This document shows, piece after piece, positions 41,998 through 50,726 of a stretch of 64,000 nucleotides of DNA. How positions within the stretch are numbered: the first letter of the stretch is position 1; every line of letters begins with the position of its first letter. Origin of the DNA: Myxococcales bacterium (GTDB taxonomy: Bacteria > Myxococcota_A > Polyangia > Polyangiales > Ga0077539); contig JAEUKH010000001.1 of assembly GCA_016792845.1 (NCBI GenBank), positions 79,515 through 143,514 of the forward strand, written 5' to 3'. The notes below the pieces were generated by a model. It made no database searches. It saw only the letters and a list, made by a program, of their open reading frames with translations, and was not told the origin of the DNA. The position numbers and the translations under genes are program-made.

Positions 41998-44900
41998 ATG
42001 AGCCTCATTCACCGCCCCTTCCGTCGTGTCGCGATCGTCAACCGAGGCGAGGCCGCGGTGCGATTCTTGAGAGCCGCCCGCGCGTGGTCGAAGCGCCGAC
42101 GCGAGCCCCTCGAAGTGGTCGCCCTCTTCACGACGCCCGACCGCGACGCGCTCTTTGTGCGCGAGGCCGACGCCGCCATCGACCTCGGCGAGCCCCTCGT
42201 CGCGGGCGCCAACGGCGCGATGCGCAGCGCCTACCTCGACGTCGCGCGGGTGGTGTCGCTGCTCGTCGCGGCGGGCTGCGACGCCGTCTGGCCGGGGTGG
42301 GGCTTTGTCAGCGAGCGGCCCGATTTCGCCGACGCGTGCTTCGAGGCCGGGCTCGTCTTCATCGGGCCCTCGGGGGCGTCGATGCGCCTCCTCGGTGACA
42401 AGATCGGCGGCAAGAAAGTGGCCGAAGACCACGGCGTGCCGGTGACCCCGTGGAGCCACGGCGCGGTCGCCGACGCCGACGCGGCCCTCGCCCACGCGCG
42501 CCGCATCGGGTACCCGGTGCTGCTCAAGGCCGCGGCCGGCGGCGGGGGTCGCGGCATCCGCCTCGTTCGCGGCGACGACGAGCTCGCGCCGGCCTTCACG
42601 TCGGCCGCGAACGAGGCGCGCTCGGCCTTCGGCGACCCGACGCTCCTCGTCGAGAGCTTCGCCCCCGAGGCCCGGCACATCGAGGTGCAGGTCATCGCCG
42701 ACCGGGCGGGGCGCGTTCACGCGGTCGGCACCCGCGATTGCAGCATGCAGCGCCGCCATCAGAAGGTGCTCGAAGAGGCCCCCGCGCCGAACCTCGGGCC
42801 CCTCGAAGAGGCCCTCAAGACCGCGGCGATCCGGGTGGCCGAGGCGAGCCAGTACGTCAACGCGGGCACCGCAGAGTTTCTCGTCTTGCCAGACCTCTCG
42901 GGCTTCTACTTCCTTGAGATGAACACGCGGCTTCAGGTCGAGCACCCCGTGACCGAGTGCGTCACCGGGCTCGACATGGTGGGCCTCCAGATCGACGTCG
43001 CGCGGGGCGAGGCGCTGCCCGAGACCTTGCCGCCCACCCGGGGCCATAGCATCGAGGCGCGGCTCAACGCCGAAGACCCCGACGAGGGCTTCCGACCCAG
43101 CGCCGGGCGCTTGATCCGCTTCGAGCTGGCCACCGGGCCGGGGGTCCGCATCGACTCGGGCTTTGTCGCCGGAGACGTCGTGCCGAGCGAGTTCGACTCG
43201 ATGCTCGCCAAGGTCATCGCCACCGGCGCGACCCGCGAAGACGCCCTCGCGCGGCTCGAAGAGTCTCTCGCGCGCAGCACCGTCGCCATCGAGGGCGGGG
43301 CCTCGAACCGCAGCCTCTTGCTCGAACTCGTCGCCCACCCGGCCTTCTGCGAGACCCAGGTCACCACCCGCTGGCTCGACCAGCACCTCGCCGCCCGCGA
43401 GGCGCCGCTCAGCCGTCGAAACCTTGACGGCGCTCTCGTCGCCGCTGCCATCGGCGAGCACCAGCGCGCCCGCGCCGACGAGGTCGCGGCGTTGATGAAG
43501 CACGCCCACCGCGGCCTGCCGCCGACGGTGCCCCAGCCCGAGCCGCGCACCTTTCGCTTCGCCGTGGGCGACGCCTCGGTCTCGCTCGAAGTGCAGGCCA
43601 TCGCGGCCGATCGGTACCGCGTGCGCTGCGGCGAAAATCAGTGCGACGTTCACTGGCAGAACACCGGCGTGGCCACCGCGGTGTTGACCCTCCACGGGCA
43701 GCGGCTGCCCATCGTGCAGGTGGTGACGCCGACGGCGCTCCTCGTCGAGTGTGACGCCGTGGCGCACCGCTTCGCGCGGGCGAGCGACGGGCGCGTGGTG
43801 GCGCCGGTGCCCGCGGCGGTGACGGCGGTCCATGTCAAAGAGGGCGAGCTCGTGCGCGAGGGCGATCGGCTCCTCACCCTTGAGGTGATGAAGATGGAGC
43901 TCGCCGTCCACGCGCCGCTTGAGGGCCGGGTGGGGCGCATGATGGTCGAGGCCTCGTCGCGGGTCACCGCGGGGCAGTGCCTCGTGGTGCTCGAAGGCGT
44001 CGGCGGCGTCGGCGAGACCGCGCGCCGCACAGAGGTGTCACCGCTGCGCGACGAGCCCCCGCGGGGCAACCCCGAGGCCGCCGTGCGCCTCGGCGCGATG
44101 CTCGGGTACGACCTCCCGACCCGCGCGGTCGAGGGCGCGGTGCGGCAGCTCCGGAGCGGCGCCCAGGCCTTCGACGTCGCCGAGCTTATGGCCCTGCTCG
44201 ACGCGTTCATCTCGCACGAGCGGCTCTTCGAGAGCGCGCGAGGCCCCGACGGCGTGGCCCCGGTCGATCACCTCGCGCGGGCGCTTCGACCGGGTCAGGT
44301 GCGCGCCGAGGGCCTGCCCGAGCCCTTCGTGGCGCGGCTGTACGAGGCCCTGCGGTGGCACAACGTGCGCACCGACGACGCCGACCCGCGCTTCGACGAC
44401 GCGCTCCTGCGGGTGCTCCAGGCGCATCGTAACCTTGAGCTCCGTGACCGGGTGATGAACGCGGCGCTGCACGCGGCCCTCAAGCTCGGCGACACCGTCG
44501 ACGACGCCGTGCGCCCCGCGCTCCGTCAGCGGCTTGAGCAGTACGCCGCGCTGGTGGCGCTGCGCGAGCGCGCGCTGAGCGAGGCCGCCTACGCGGCGAT
44601 GTACTGGCTCTGCGATCGCCCGCGCCAGGCCGCAGAGGCCGCCACCCTGAGCCGCGTCGCCGACGACTCGTTTCAGCGACTCGTGAGCGCTGAGACCAAC
44701 GCTCTTGAGCGCGAGGCCCTCACCCGCGAGCTCGACGCGCTGCCGCAGGGCACCTTGCGCTCGCTGGTCTCGGCGGTCTTGCTCCGTCACGACGCACACG
44801 CCTCGGCGGTGCTCCTCGGGCTCCTCGTGAGCCGCACCTACGGCGAGAGCCGACGCGTCGAGAGCGCCCGCGCGGTGGGCGCCTCGGGGGTCTTCGAGAC

Positions 44901-47439
44901 CCGGCACGGTCGTGTGTTCGCGCTGCTGTCGACGGCCGAGACGTGGGTCGCCGAGGCCACCGCGGTGCTGCGCTACCTCGTCGACGTCGACGCGGTCGAT
45001 GTCTTCCTCGCGGCCCCCGACGAGGCCTGGGTCGCGGCCCTCGACGCGGGCGATCACGCGAGCCTCGGGTCGCTCCCGGGCACCTTCCGGCGCGTCTCGC
45101 TCAACTGGGGCAACGTCACCCTCGGCCGCCTGAGCCGCAGCTTTCAGCGCAACGAAGACGGCGCCTTCGGCGAAGACGTCTTCCGCCGCGACCTGCATCC
45201 GGCGCGCATCGAGGGCACCGAGCTCGAGCGCTTCAGGGCCTTCGAGCTGCAACGCCTGCCCGCACCGGGCGAGGTGTTTCTCGCGCAAGCGCGGGGCAAG
45301 AACGACCCCACCGACGAGCGCCTGATTTGTGTCGTCGAGGTCGAGCGCATCGACCCCGTGCGCGACCCCGCCACGGGCCGCGTCTTCGCGGTGCCGGGCT
45401 TCGAGCGGGTGATCTTGACGGCGCTCTACGCCATGCGCGAGGCCCAGACGGTGCGCCTCCGCGAGCCGCGCCCGTTCTGGAACCGCCTCGTCGTCTTCGT
45501 GCGCCCGACGCTCTCGCTCACCCGCGACGAGATCCGCACGGTGACCCGCCGCCTCGCCCCCGCGGGCACGGGCCTGGGCCTCGAAAAGATTATCATCCGC
45601 GCGCGGCTCGCCGAGCCCTTCAACCCCGCCGGGAGGCCCACCCAGATCGAGTGGGGCAACCCCAACGGCACCGGCGCGACGCTCACCGTGGTCGAGCCGC
45701 ACATGACCCCCCTCGCCGAGATCACCGCCGACGAGCGGCGCATCGTCGAGGCCCGACGGAAGGGATTGTTCTACCCGTACGAGCTGATCCGCGCGCTGGC
45801 CCGAGACGACCGCGCGGGGCTCTTTCCGCCGGGGCAATTCACCGAGCTCGACCTGGCCCCCGAGGGCGACGGCCTCGTGCCCGTGGTGCGCCCCTACGGG
45901 CAGAACAAGGCGCACATCGTGGTGGGGCTCATCACCAACCGCTTCGCGCCCTACGAAGAGGGCCTCACCCGGGTGCTGCTCCTCGGCGACCCCACCCGAG
46001 GCATGGGCTCCCTCGCCGAGCCCGAGTGCCGGCGCATCATCGCGGCGATCGAGCTGGCCGAGCGCGAGGGCTACGCCATCGAGTGGGTCGCGGTGTCGAG
46101 CGGCGCCCGCATCGCCATGGACAGCGGCACCGAGAACCTCGACTGGACCGCCGCGGTGCTCGCGCGCATCGTCAAGTTCACCCAACGCGGAGGCGTCATC
46201 AACGTCATCGTCGACGGCATCAACGTCGGCGCCCAAAGCTACTGGAACGCCGAGGCCACCATGCTCATGCACTGCCGCGGCGCCCTCATCATGACCCTCT
46301 CGGGCTCGATGCTGCTCACCGGCAAGCGCGCCCTCGAATACGCCGGCAGCGTCGCCGCCGAAGACAACCTCGGCATCGGCGGATACGAGCGCGTGATGGG
46401 CCCGAACGGCGAGGCCCAGTACTTCGCGATGGACCTCACCGCCGCGTACCGCGTGCTCTTTCGACACCTCGCGCTCACCCAGACCGCCCCCGGCGAGCGC
46501 CGCGTGCGCCGCATCGAGAGCCGCGACCCGGCGAGCCGCGACGTCACCCGAAGCCCCTACGGCCTCGACGCCGAAGGCTTCGCGACGGTCGGCGAGATCT
46601 TCAGCGAGGCCAGCAACCCCGGGCGAAAGCGGCCCTTCGGCATCAGGCCCGTCATGCGCGCCGTGCTCGACCAGGACGTCGAACCCCTTGAGCGGTGGAG
46701 CGACTGGCAAGGCGCCGAGAGCGCCGTCGTCTGGGAGGGCCGCCTCGGCGGCGACGCCGTGTGCTGCATCGGCATCGAGTCTCGCCCCATCCCTCGGCGC
46801 GGCGAAGCCCCCGCCGACGGCCCAGACCAGTGGACGAGCGGCACCCTCTTCCCCCTCTCGTCGCGCAAGGTCGCCCGGGCCATCGCGGCCGCGAGCGGCG
46901 TGCGCCCCGTGGTGGTGCTCGCCAACCTCTCGGGCTTCGACGGCTCGCCCGACTCGCTGCGCCGCCTCCAGCTCGAGAACGGCGCCGAAATCGGCCGCGC
47001 GGTGGTCAACTTCGACGGCCCGCTGATCTTCTGCGTCGTGTCGCGCTACCACGGCGGCGCCTACGTGGTGTTCTCGCGGGCGCTCAACCCCGCCGTGCAG
47101 GCCCTCGCCCTCGAAGGCAGCTTCGCGAGCGTCATCGGCGGCGGCCCCGCGGCCGCGGTGGTCTTCCCCGGGCTCGTGCGCAAGCGGGCCGACGGCGACC
47201 CCGAGGTGGTGGCCGCGCGCCGGGCCGTCGAGGGGGCGAGCGCGGCCGCGAGGGCCTCGGCCGTGTCTGCCTACGAGCGGGTGCTCCGCGAGGCGCAATC
47301 GAGGCACCAGGGCGCCGTGGCGCGCGAGTTCGACCAGGTCCACTCGGTCGAGCGGGCCTTCAAGGTCGGCAGCCTCGACGCGGTGATCGCCGCCGAGGCC
47401 CTCCGCGCCCAGCTCATCGCGCGCATCGCCAGAACCTGA
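41998..47439 (+). CDS. Single-chain multidomain acyl-CoA (acetyl-CoA) carboxylase
   Basis: An 1813-residue fusion that starts 15 bases after acpS. Residues 1-480 form a biotin carboxylase (VAIVNRGEAAVR, LLKAAAGGGGRGIRL, FYFLEMNTRLQVEHPVTE). A BCCP domain follows with the biotinyl Lys632 in EVMKMELAV. About 700-1180 is a central helical region as in eukaryotic ACC. Residues 1230-1810 are the carboxyltransferase: N-lobe (GARIAMDSG, GINVGAQSYW, ALIMTLSGSMLLTGKRAL, EDNLGIGGYERVMGP) and C-lobe (VVVLANLSGFDGSPDS, RYHGGAYVVFSRALNP). The order BC-BCCP-central-CT is that of homomeric eukaryotic ACC, but shorter (about 1800 versus 2300). It should supply malonyl-CoA to the synthase upstream. Substrate specificity is inferred from context. 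Confidence 0.9.
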   Translation: MSLIHRPFRRVAIVNRGEAAVRFLRAARAWSKRRREPLEVVALFTTPDRDALFVREADAAIDLGEPLVAGANGAMRSAYLDVARVVSLLVAAGCDAVWPGWGFVSERPDFADACFEAGLVFIGPSGASMRLLGDKIGGKKVAEDHGVPVTPWSHGAVADADAALAHARRIGYPVLLKAAAGGGGRGIRLVRGDDELAPAFTSAANEARSAFGDPTLLVESFAPEARHIEVQVIADRAGRVHAVGTRDCSMQRRHQKVLEEAPAPNLGPLEEALKTAAIRVAEASQYVNAGTAEFLVLPDLSGFYFLEMNTRLQVEHPVTECVTGLDMVGLQIDVARGEALPETLPPTRGHSIEARLNAEDPDEGFRPSAGRLIRFELATGPGVRIDSGFVAGDVVPSEFDSMLAKVIATGATREDALARLEESLARSTVAIEGGASNRSLLLELVAHPAFCETQVTTRWLDQHLAAREAPLSRRNLDGALVAAAIGEHQRARADEVAALMKHAHRGLPPTVPQPEPRTFRFAVGDASVSLEVQAIAADRYRVRCGENQCDVHWQNTGVATAVLTLHGQRLPIVQVVTPTALLVECDAVAHRFARASDGRVVAPVPAAVTAVHVKEGELVREGDRLLTLEVMKMELAVHAPLEGRVGRMMVEASSRVTAGQCLVVLEGVGGVGETARRTEVSPLRDEPPRGNPEAAVRLGAMLGYDLPTRAVEGAVRQLRSGAQAFDVAELMALLDAFISHERLFESARGPDGVAPVDHLARALRPGQVRAEGLPEPFVARLYEALRWHNVRTDDADPRFDDALLRVLQAHRNLELRDRVMNAALHAALKLGDTVDDAVRPALRQRLEQYAALVALRERALSEAAYAAMYWLCDRPRQAAEAATLSRVADDSFQRLVSAETNALEREALTRELDALPQGTLRSLVSAVLLRHDAHASAVLLGLLVSRTYGESRRVESARAVGASGVFETRHGRVFALLSTAETWVAEATAVLRYLVDVDAVDVFLAAPDEAWVAALDAGDHASLGSLPGTFRRVSLNWGNVTLGRLSRSFQRNEDGAFGEDVFRRDLHPARIEGTELERFRAFELQRLPAPGEVFLAQARGKNDPTDERLICVVEVERIDPVRDPATGRVFAVPGFERVILTALYAMREAQTVRLREPRPFWNRLVVFVRPTLSLTRDEIRTVTRRLAPAGTGLGLEKIIIRARLAEPFNPAGRPTQIEWGNPNGTGATLTVVEPHMTPLAEITADERRIVEARRKGLFYPYELIRALARDDRAGLFPPGQFTELDLAPEGDGLVPVVRPYGQNKAHIVVGLITNRFAPYEEGLTRVLLLGDPTRGMGSLAEPECRRIIAAIELAEREGYAIEWVAVSSGARIAMDSGTENLDWTAAVLARIVKFTQRGGVINVIVDGINVGAQSYWNAEATMLMHCRGALIMTLSGSMLLTGKRALEYAGSVAAEDNLGIGGYERVMGPNGEAQYFAMDLTAAYRVLFRHLALTQTAPGERRVRRIESRDPASRDVTRSPYGLDAEGFATVGEIFSEASNPGRKRPFGIRPVMRAVLDQDVEPLERWSDWQGAESAVVWEGRLGGDAVCCIGIESRPIPRRGEAPADGPDQWTSGTLFPLSSRKVARAIAAASGVRPVVVLANLSGFDGSPDSLRRLQLENGAEIGRAVVNFDGPLIFCVVSRYHGGAYVVFSRALNPAVQALALEGSFASVIGGGPAAAVVFPGLVRKRADGDPEVVAARRAVEGASAAARASAVSAYERVLREAQSRHQGAVAREFDQVHSVERAFKVGSLDAVIAAEALRAQLIARIART

Positions 47440-47460
47440 GCCTGCGACCCCAAAATGGCA

Positions 47461-47495
47461 GCGACCCGCGTCGCCCGTTCAGGGCCGCGGGTCGC
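47461..47495. terminator. Hairpin between convergent ACC and boxB genes
   Basis: A perfect 10-bp stem GCGACCCGCG (47461-47470) with CGCGGGTCGC (47486-47495) and a 15-base loop, located in the 78-base gap between two convergent genes. No T-run follows on either strand, so it may be a bidirectional or Rho-assisted stop rather than a classical intrinsic terminator. Confidence 0.5.
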
Positions 47496-47517
47496 TCGCC
47501 GTACCGCACCGCGAAGC

Positions 47518-48933
47518 TCAGTGCCGCACGTACTCGAAATCGAGCGGGGTGCCCTTGATGCCCTGCTTCGGCGCGGCGATCCATTGGGCCATCTTGCCGG
47601 GCTCGTACACCGGTCGGGTCATGAGGCTCTTGACGTAGGCGCGGTCGGCGTCGGTGGGGAGCCAGCGGTCTCTCTGCGCGCTCCAGGCCTCCTCCGAGAT
47701 GAGCGCCCCGTCGAGGTCGAAGCGCATCCCGGCGTAGATGCCGCCGGCGCGGTTGAAGCGCTTCGACGGGAGTTTCAGCTCGAAGTCGACCCCGGCCTCT
47801 TTGATGGTGCGATTCCACTTGTCGACGCCGCGCTGACAGTCGTAGACATATTCGTCGCGCAGGATTTCGTTCATCGCGGCCCTGAGGGGCACGTCTTCGT
47901 CGACGAGGCGCCCGTCTTTCATCACCGGCACGCGGTAGGTGCCCGTGAGCGCGACGTGGTCTTCTTGCTTCTCTTCCTTCGCGCGGCCCTTCAGCCCCGA
48001 GGCGAAGTACGACGCGGCGTTCGAAGAGATCTCGCCGCCGAAGAGGTCGAGCGACGAGCTGAACCAGAAGTTCAGGTACTTCTGCACCGTGTCGAGGTCG
48101 ACGCCGCCCTGGGCCCGCACGTCGCCGTTCGGGTCGAGCCGCGCGAGCTCGCACGAGCGCTGAACCACCCGCAGCACGCCCGTCTCGCCCACAAACATGT
48201 GGTGCGCCTCTTCGGTGAGCATGAAGCGCGTCGTGCGCGACAAGGGGTCAAAGGCGCTCTGCGAGAGCGCCAAGAGCTGATACTTGCCGTCACGGTCGGT
48301 GAAGAACGTGAACATGAAGAAGCTCAGCCAGTCTTGGCAGGGCTCGTTGAAGGTGCCGAGAATGCGGGGCTTGTCGGGGTCGCCCGAGCGGCGCTCGAGC
48401 ATCGCGTCGGCCTCTTCACGCCCGTCGCGGCCGAAGTACGAGTGAAGGAGGTACACCATCGCCCAAAGGTGACGGCCCTCTTCGACGTTGACCTGGAAGA
48501 GGTTCCGAAGGTCGTAGAGCGAGGGGCAGGTGAGGCCGAGGAGCCGCTGCTGCTCGACCGACGCGGGCTCGGTGTCGCCCTGGGTCACGATCAAGCGCCG
48601 GAGCGTGTTGCGATGCTCGCCGGGCACCTGCTGCCAGGCCGGTTTGCCGAACTCATCGCCGAAGCCGATGGTGCGATCGGCCACCGGGTCGGCGAGAAAG
48701 ATGCCCCAACGGTAGTCGGGCATTTTAACGTACCCGAAGTTGGCCCACCCCTCGTGGTCGACCGAGATGGCCGTGCGAAGATACACGTCGTCTTGCTGAA
48801 AACCCTCGGGGCCCATCTCCATCCACCAGTTGATGAAATTGGGCTGCCAGTCTTCGAGCGCGCGCTGCAACCGCCGATCAGACGACAGGTTGACGTTGTT
48901 CGGAATCTTCTCGTCAGTGACCACATTCGACAT
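47518..48933 (-). CDS. boxB: Benzoyl-CoA 2,3-epoxidase oxygenase component
   Basis: A 471-residue protein from ATG 48933, matching BoxB length (about 475). It is the di-iron monooxygenase that, with the reductase BoxA, converts benzoyl-CoA to 2,3-epoxybenzoyl-CoA. Recognised blocks are WANFGYVKMPDYRWGIFLA, the carboxylate-His pairs NVEEGRHLWAM and TEEAHHMFVGE that bind the two irons, LNFWFSSSLDLFGGEISSN, and YAGMRFDLDG. It lies directly after boxC on the same strand with a 53-base gap. BoxA is not seen in the window. Confidence 0.95.
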   Translation of the reverse strand: MSNVVTDEKIPNNVNLSSDRRLQRALEDWQPNFINWWMEMGPEGFQQDDVYLRTAISVDHEGWANFGYVKMPDYRWGIFLADPVADRTIGFGDEFGKPAWQQVPGEHRNTLRRLIVTQGDTEPASVEQQRLLGLTCPSLYDLRNLFQVNVEEGRHLWAMVYLLHSYFGRDGREEADAMLERRSGDPDKPRILGTFNEPCQDWLSFFMFTFFTDRDGKYQLLALSQSAFDPLSRTTRFMLTEEAHHMFVGETGVLRVVQRSCELARLDPNGDVRAQGGVDLDTVQKYLNFWFSSSLDLFGGEISSNAASYFASGLKGRAKEEKQEDHVALTGTYRVPVMKDGRLVDEDVPLRAAMNEILRDEYVYDCQRGVDKWNRTIKEAGVDFELKLPSKRFNRAGGIYAGMRFDLDGALISEEAWSAQRDRWLPTDADRAYVKSLMTRPVYEPGKMAQWIAAPKQGIKGTPLDFEYVRH

Positions 48934-48986
48934 GTGAACCCTCAGCCTTTCAACACGAAACCCGACCCCACCGATCGCCCCGTCGC

Positions 48987-50648
48987 TCAGGTGCGGCGAT
49001 AGTCGTACACCGCACGCTCGGGCTTGCCGTACATCGTCAGCGCGCCACGCTGACCCACCGCGTTGGGCCGCTGGAAGATCCAGTTCTGCCACGCCGAGAG
49101 CCGCCCGAAGATCTTCGTCTCCATCGTCTCGGGGCCCGCGAAGCGGAGGTTGGCCTCCATGCCCGTCATCGCGTCGGGCGAGAGGCTCGTGCGCTCTTCG
49201 ATGGCCACCCGCACCTCATCGTCCCAATCGATCGGGTCGGGCGTGAAGGTCACGAGCCCGCGCTTGGCCGCGTCGCGCGCGTCGAGGGCCGCGGGCGCGT
49301 CACGCAGCGCCGTCACCAGGCTCGGGTCGTAGAGAAAGCGCGTCTCAAGCCGGGTGAGACCGTTGCTCATGGGGCAGGGGCCGAAGTTGGCGCTCGACAG
49401 CCCGACGGTCACCGCGCCGTCTTCGTCGTCGAGCATGAACACCCGGTCGCTCGCGAGCGCGACCTCGAAGAGCGAGCCCACAAAGCACGAGCCCTTCTCA
49501 ACCAAGGTGAACAAGCTCTTGGCCGTCAGATCGAGGCGCTTGAGCACGCGCTTGCGGAGGAGCACCAGCTCGCGGGCGAGCCAGTCGGTCTCTGCGAGCT
49601 TCGCCAAGGCCTCGTCGTGGGCGCGCATCGCCGCCGGGTCGCCCTCGCTCCGAAACACCAACAACCCGAGCTCGGGCTGGTTGAAGCGAAGGTCGAGGAG
49701 GCAGTCATCGAGGCCCCGCCAGAAATCAACCGCCCACTGCGCCGTGCCCCCCGCGCGGAGCGCCTCGGCCGACGCCGGCGCCGCCCCCGACGGGCCCTTC
49801 AACACAAACTCGGCCACGCGCCGCTCGGCGTCGAGCGCCATCGAGACGAACGCGAAGCGCGAACCCGTCGGCCCCCGGGAGCCTTCGAGGGGCGGCAACA
49901 CGAAGCCCGCGCCCTGCGCGTCGCGGGTCGAGCGGGCCACCATCTTCGCCGCGCGGGCCTTCACCGCGGCGTCAAACTTCGACCGCGACACCGACTCGTC
50001 GACGAGCCGCCACTCGACCGCGCGACGGCCCCGAACGCCCTCGGCCAGCGTCGAAAACACGTCGGCGAGGTCGCGCCGAACCTTGCGCTTGTCGGTCACC
50101 CGGGTCAGCCCCCCGGTGCCAGGCAACACCGCCAGGAGCGGCGCCTCGGGGAAGCTCACCGCCGTCGAGCCGTCGTCTTGCAACACGATCTCATCACACG
50201 CGAGGGCCAGCTCGTACCCGCCCCCCGAGGCCGTGCCGTTGACCGCGCAGAGCGTCGCGATGCCCGACTCGGCCGCGAGCTCTTCGAGGTACAGCCGCGT
50301 CTCGTTCGTGAACTTGCAGAAGTTCACCTTGAAGGCGTGGGTCGAGCTGCCCAACATGTAAATGTTCGCGCCCGAACAGAAGATCCGGTCTTTGGCGCTG
50401 GTCACCACCAGGGCCTTCACCGACGGGTGCTCGAAGCGGAGACGGTTGATCGCGTCGACCAGCTCGATGTCGACCCCGAGGTCGTACGAGTTCAGTTTCA
50501 ACGGGTACCCCGGACGGAGCCCCAGGTCTTCTTGAACGTCCATCGAGAGCCGCGCCACCGCGCCGCCGCTCTCAGGCTCGATCTCAAGCCGCCAATGGCG
50601 GTACTGGGCCGGCGAGGTCTCAAAACGAATGGCTTCAGGGGTCGTCAC
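48987..50648 (-). CDS. boxC: 2,3-epoxybenzoyl-CoA dihydrolase
   Basis: About 553 residues, the normal BoxC length. It belongs to the crotonase family and opens the epoxide ring, releasing formate and 3,4-dehydroadipyl-CoA semialdehyde. N-terminal RFETSPAQYRHWRLEIE, the oxyanion-hole segment DRIFCSGANIYMLGSS, and the NGTASGGGYELALACDEIVL block are typical; two active-site glutamates lie in the latter region. The start is taken as GTG 50648 (VTTPEAI); GTG 50666 is also possible. It diverges from the boxR-type gene, sharing a short promoter with two direct repeats. Confidence 0.95.
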   Translation of the reverse strand: MTTPEAIRFETSPAQYRHWRLEIEPESGGAVARLSMDVQEDLGLRPGYPLKLNSYDLGVDIELVDAINRLRFEHPSVKALVVTSAKDRIFCSGANIYMLGSSTHAFKVNFCKFTNETRLYLEELAAESGIATLCAVNGTASGGGYELALACDEIVLQDDGSTAVSFPEAPLLAVLPGTGGLTRVTDKRKVRRDLADVFSTLAEGVRGRRAVEWRLVDESVSRSKFDAAVKARAAKMVARSTRDAQGAGFVLPPLEGSRGPTGSRFAFVSMALDAERRVAEFVLKGPSGAAPASAEALRAGGTAQWAVDFWRGLDDCLLDLRFNQPELGLLVFRSEGDPAAMRAHDEALAKLAETDWLARELVLLRKRVLKRLDLTAKSLFTLVEKGSCFVGSLFEVALASDRVFMLDDEDGAVTVGLSSANFGPCPMSNGLTRLETRFLYDPSLVTALRDAPAALDARDAAKRGLVTFTPDPIDWDDEVRVAIEERTSLSPDAMTGMEANLRFAGPETMETKIFGRLSAWQNWIFQRPNAVGQRGALTMYGKPERAVYDYRRT

Positions 50649-50678
50649 ACCCCAAGCCCCTAGCACCCTTCAGGACAC

Positions 50679-50722
50679 GAAGTATAGTGCTTGAAGTCGC
50701 TTGTGAGGGTGAAGTATAGTGC
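50679..50722. promoter_or_regulatory. Two direct repeats in the boxC/boxR divergent promoter
   Basis: GAAGTATAGTGC occurs at 50679-50690 and again at 50711-50722, 32 bases apart (three helical turns), in the 78-base gap between the boxC and boxR starts. This AT-rich repeat stands out in the GC-rich surroundings. It is the best candidate for the binding site of the divergently encoded regulator, which in Azoarcus represses box genes until benzoyl-CoA appears. Binding is inferred. Confidence 0.65.
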
Positions 50723-50726
50723 AGTG

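Noticed and set aside
44038..47343. Antisense frame of about 1100 codons across the carboxylase
   Set aside because: Shadow of the carboxylase; no recognisable domain.
47461..47495. Classical Rho-independent terminator after the carboxylase gene
   Set aside because: The stem is perfect but no T-run follows on either strand; kept only as a hairpin with modest confidence.
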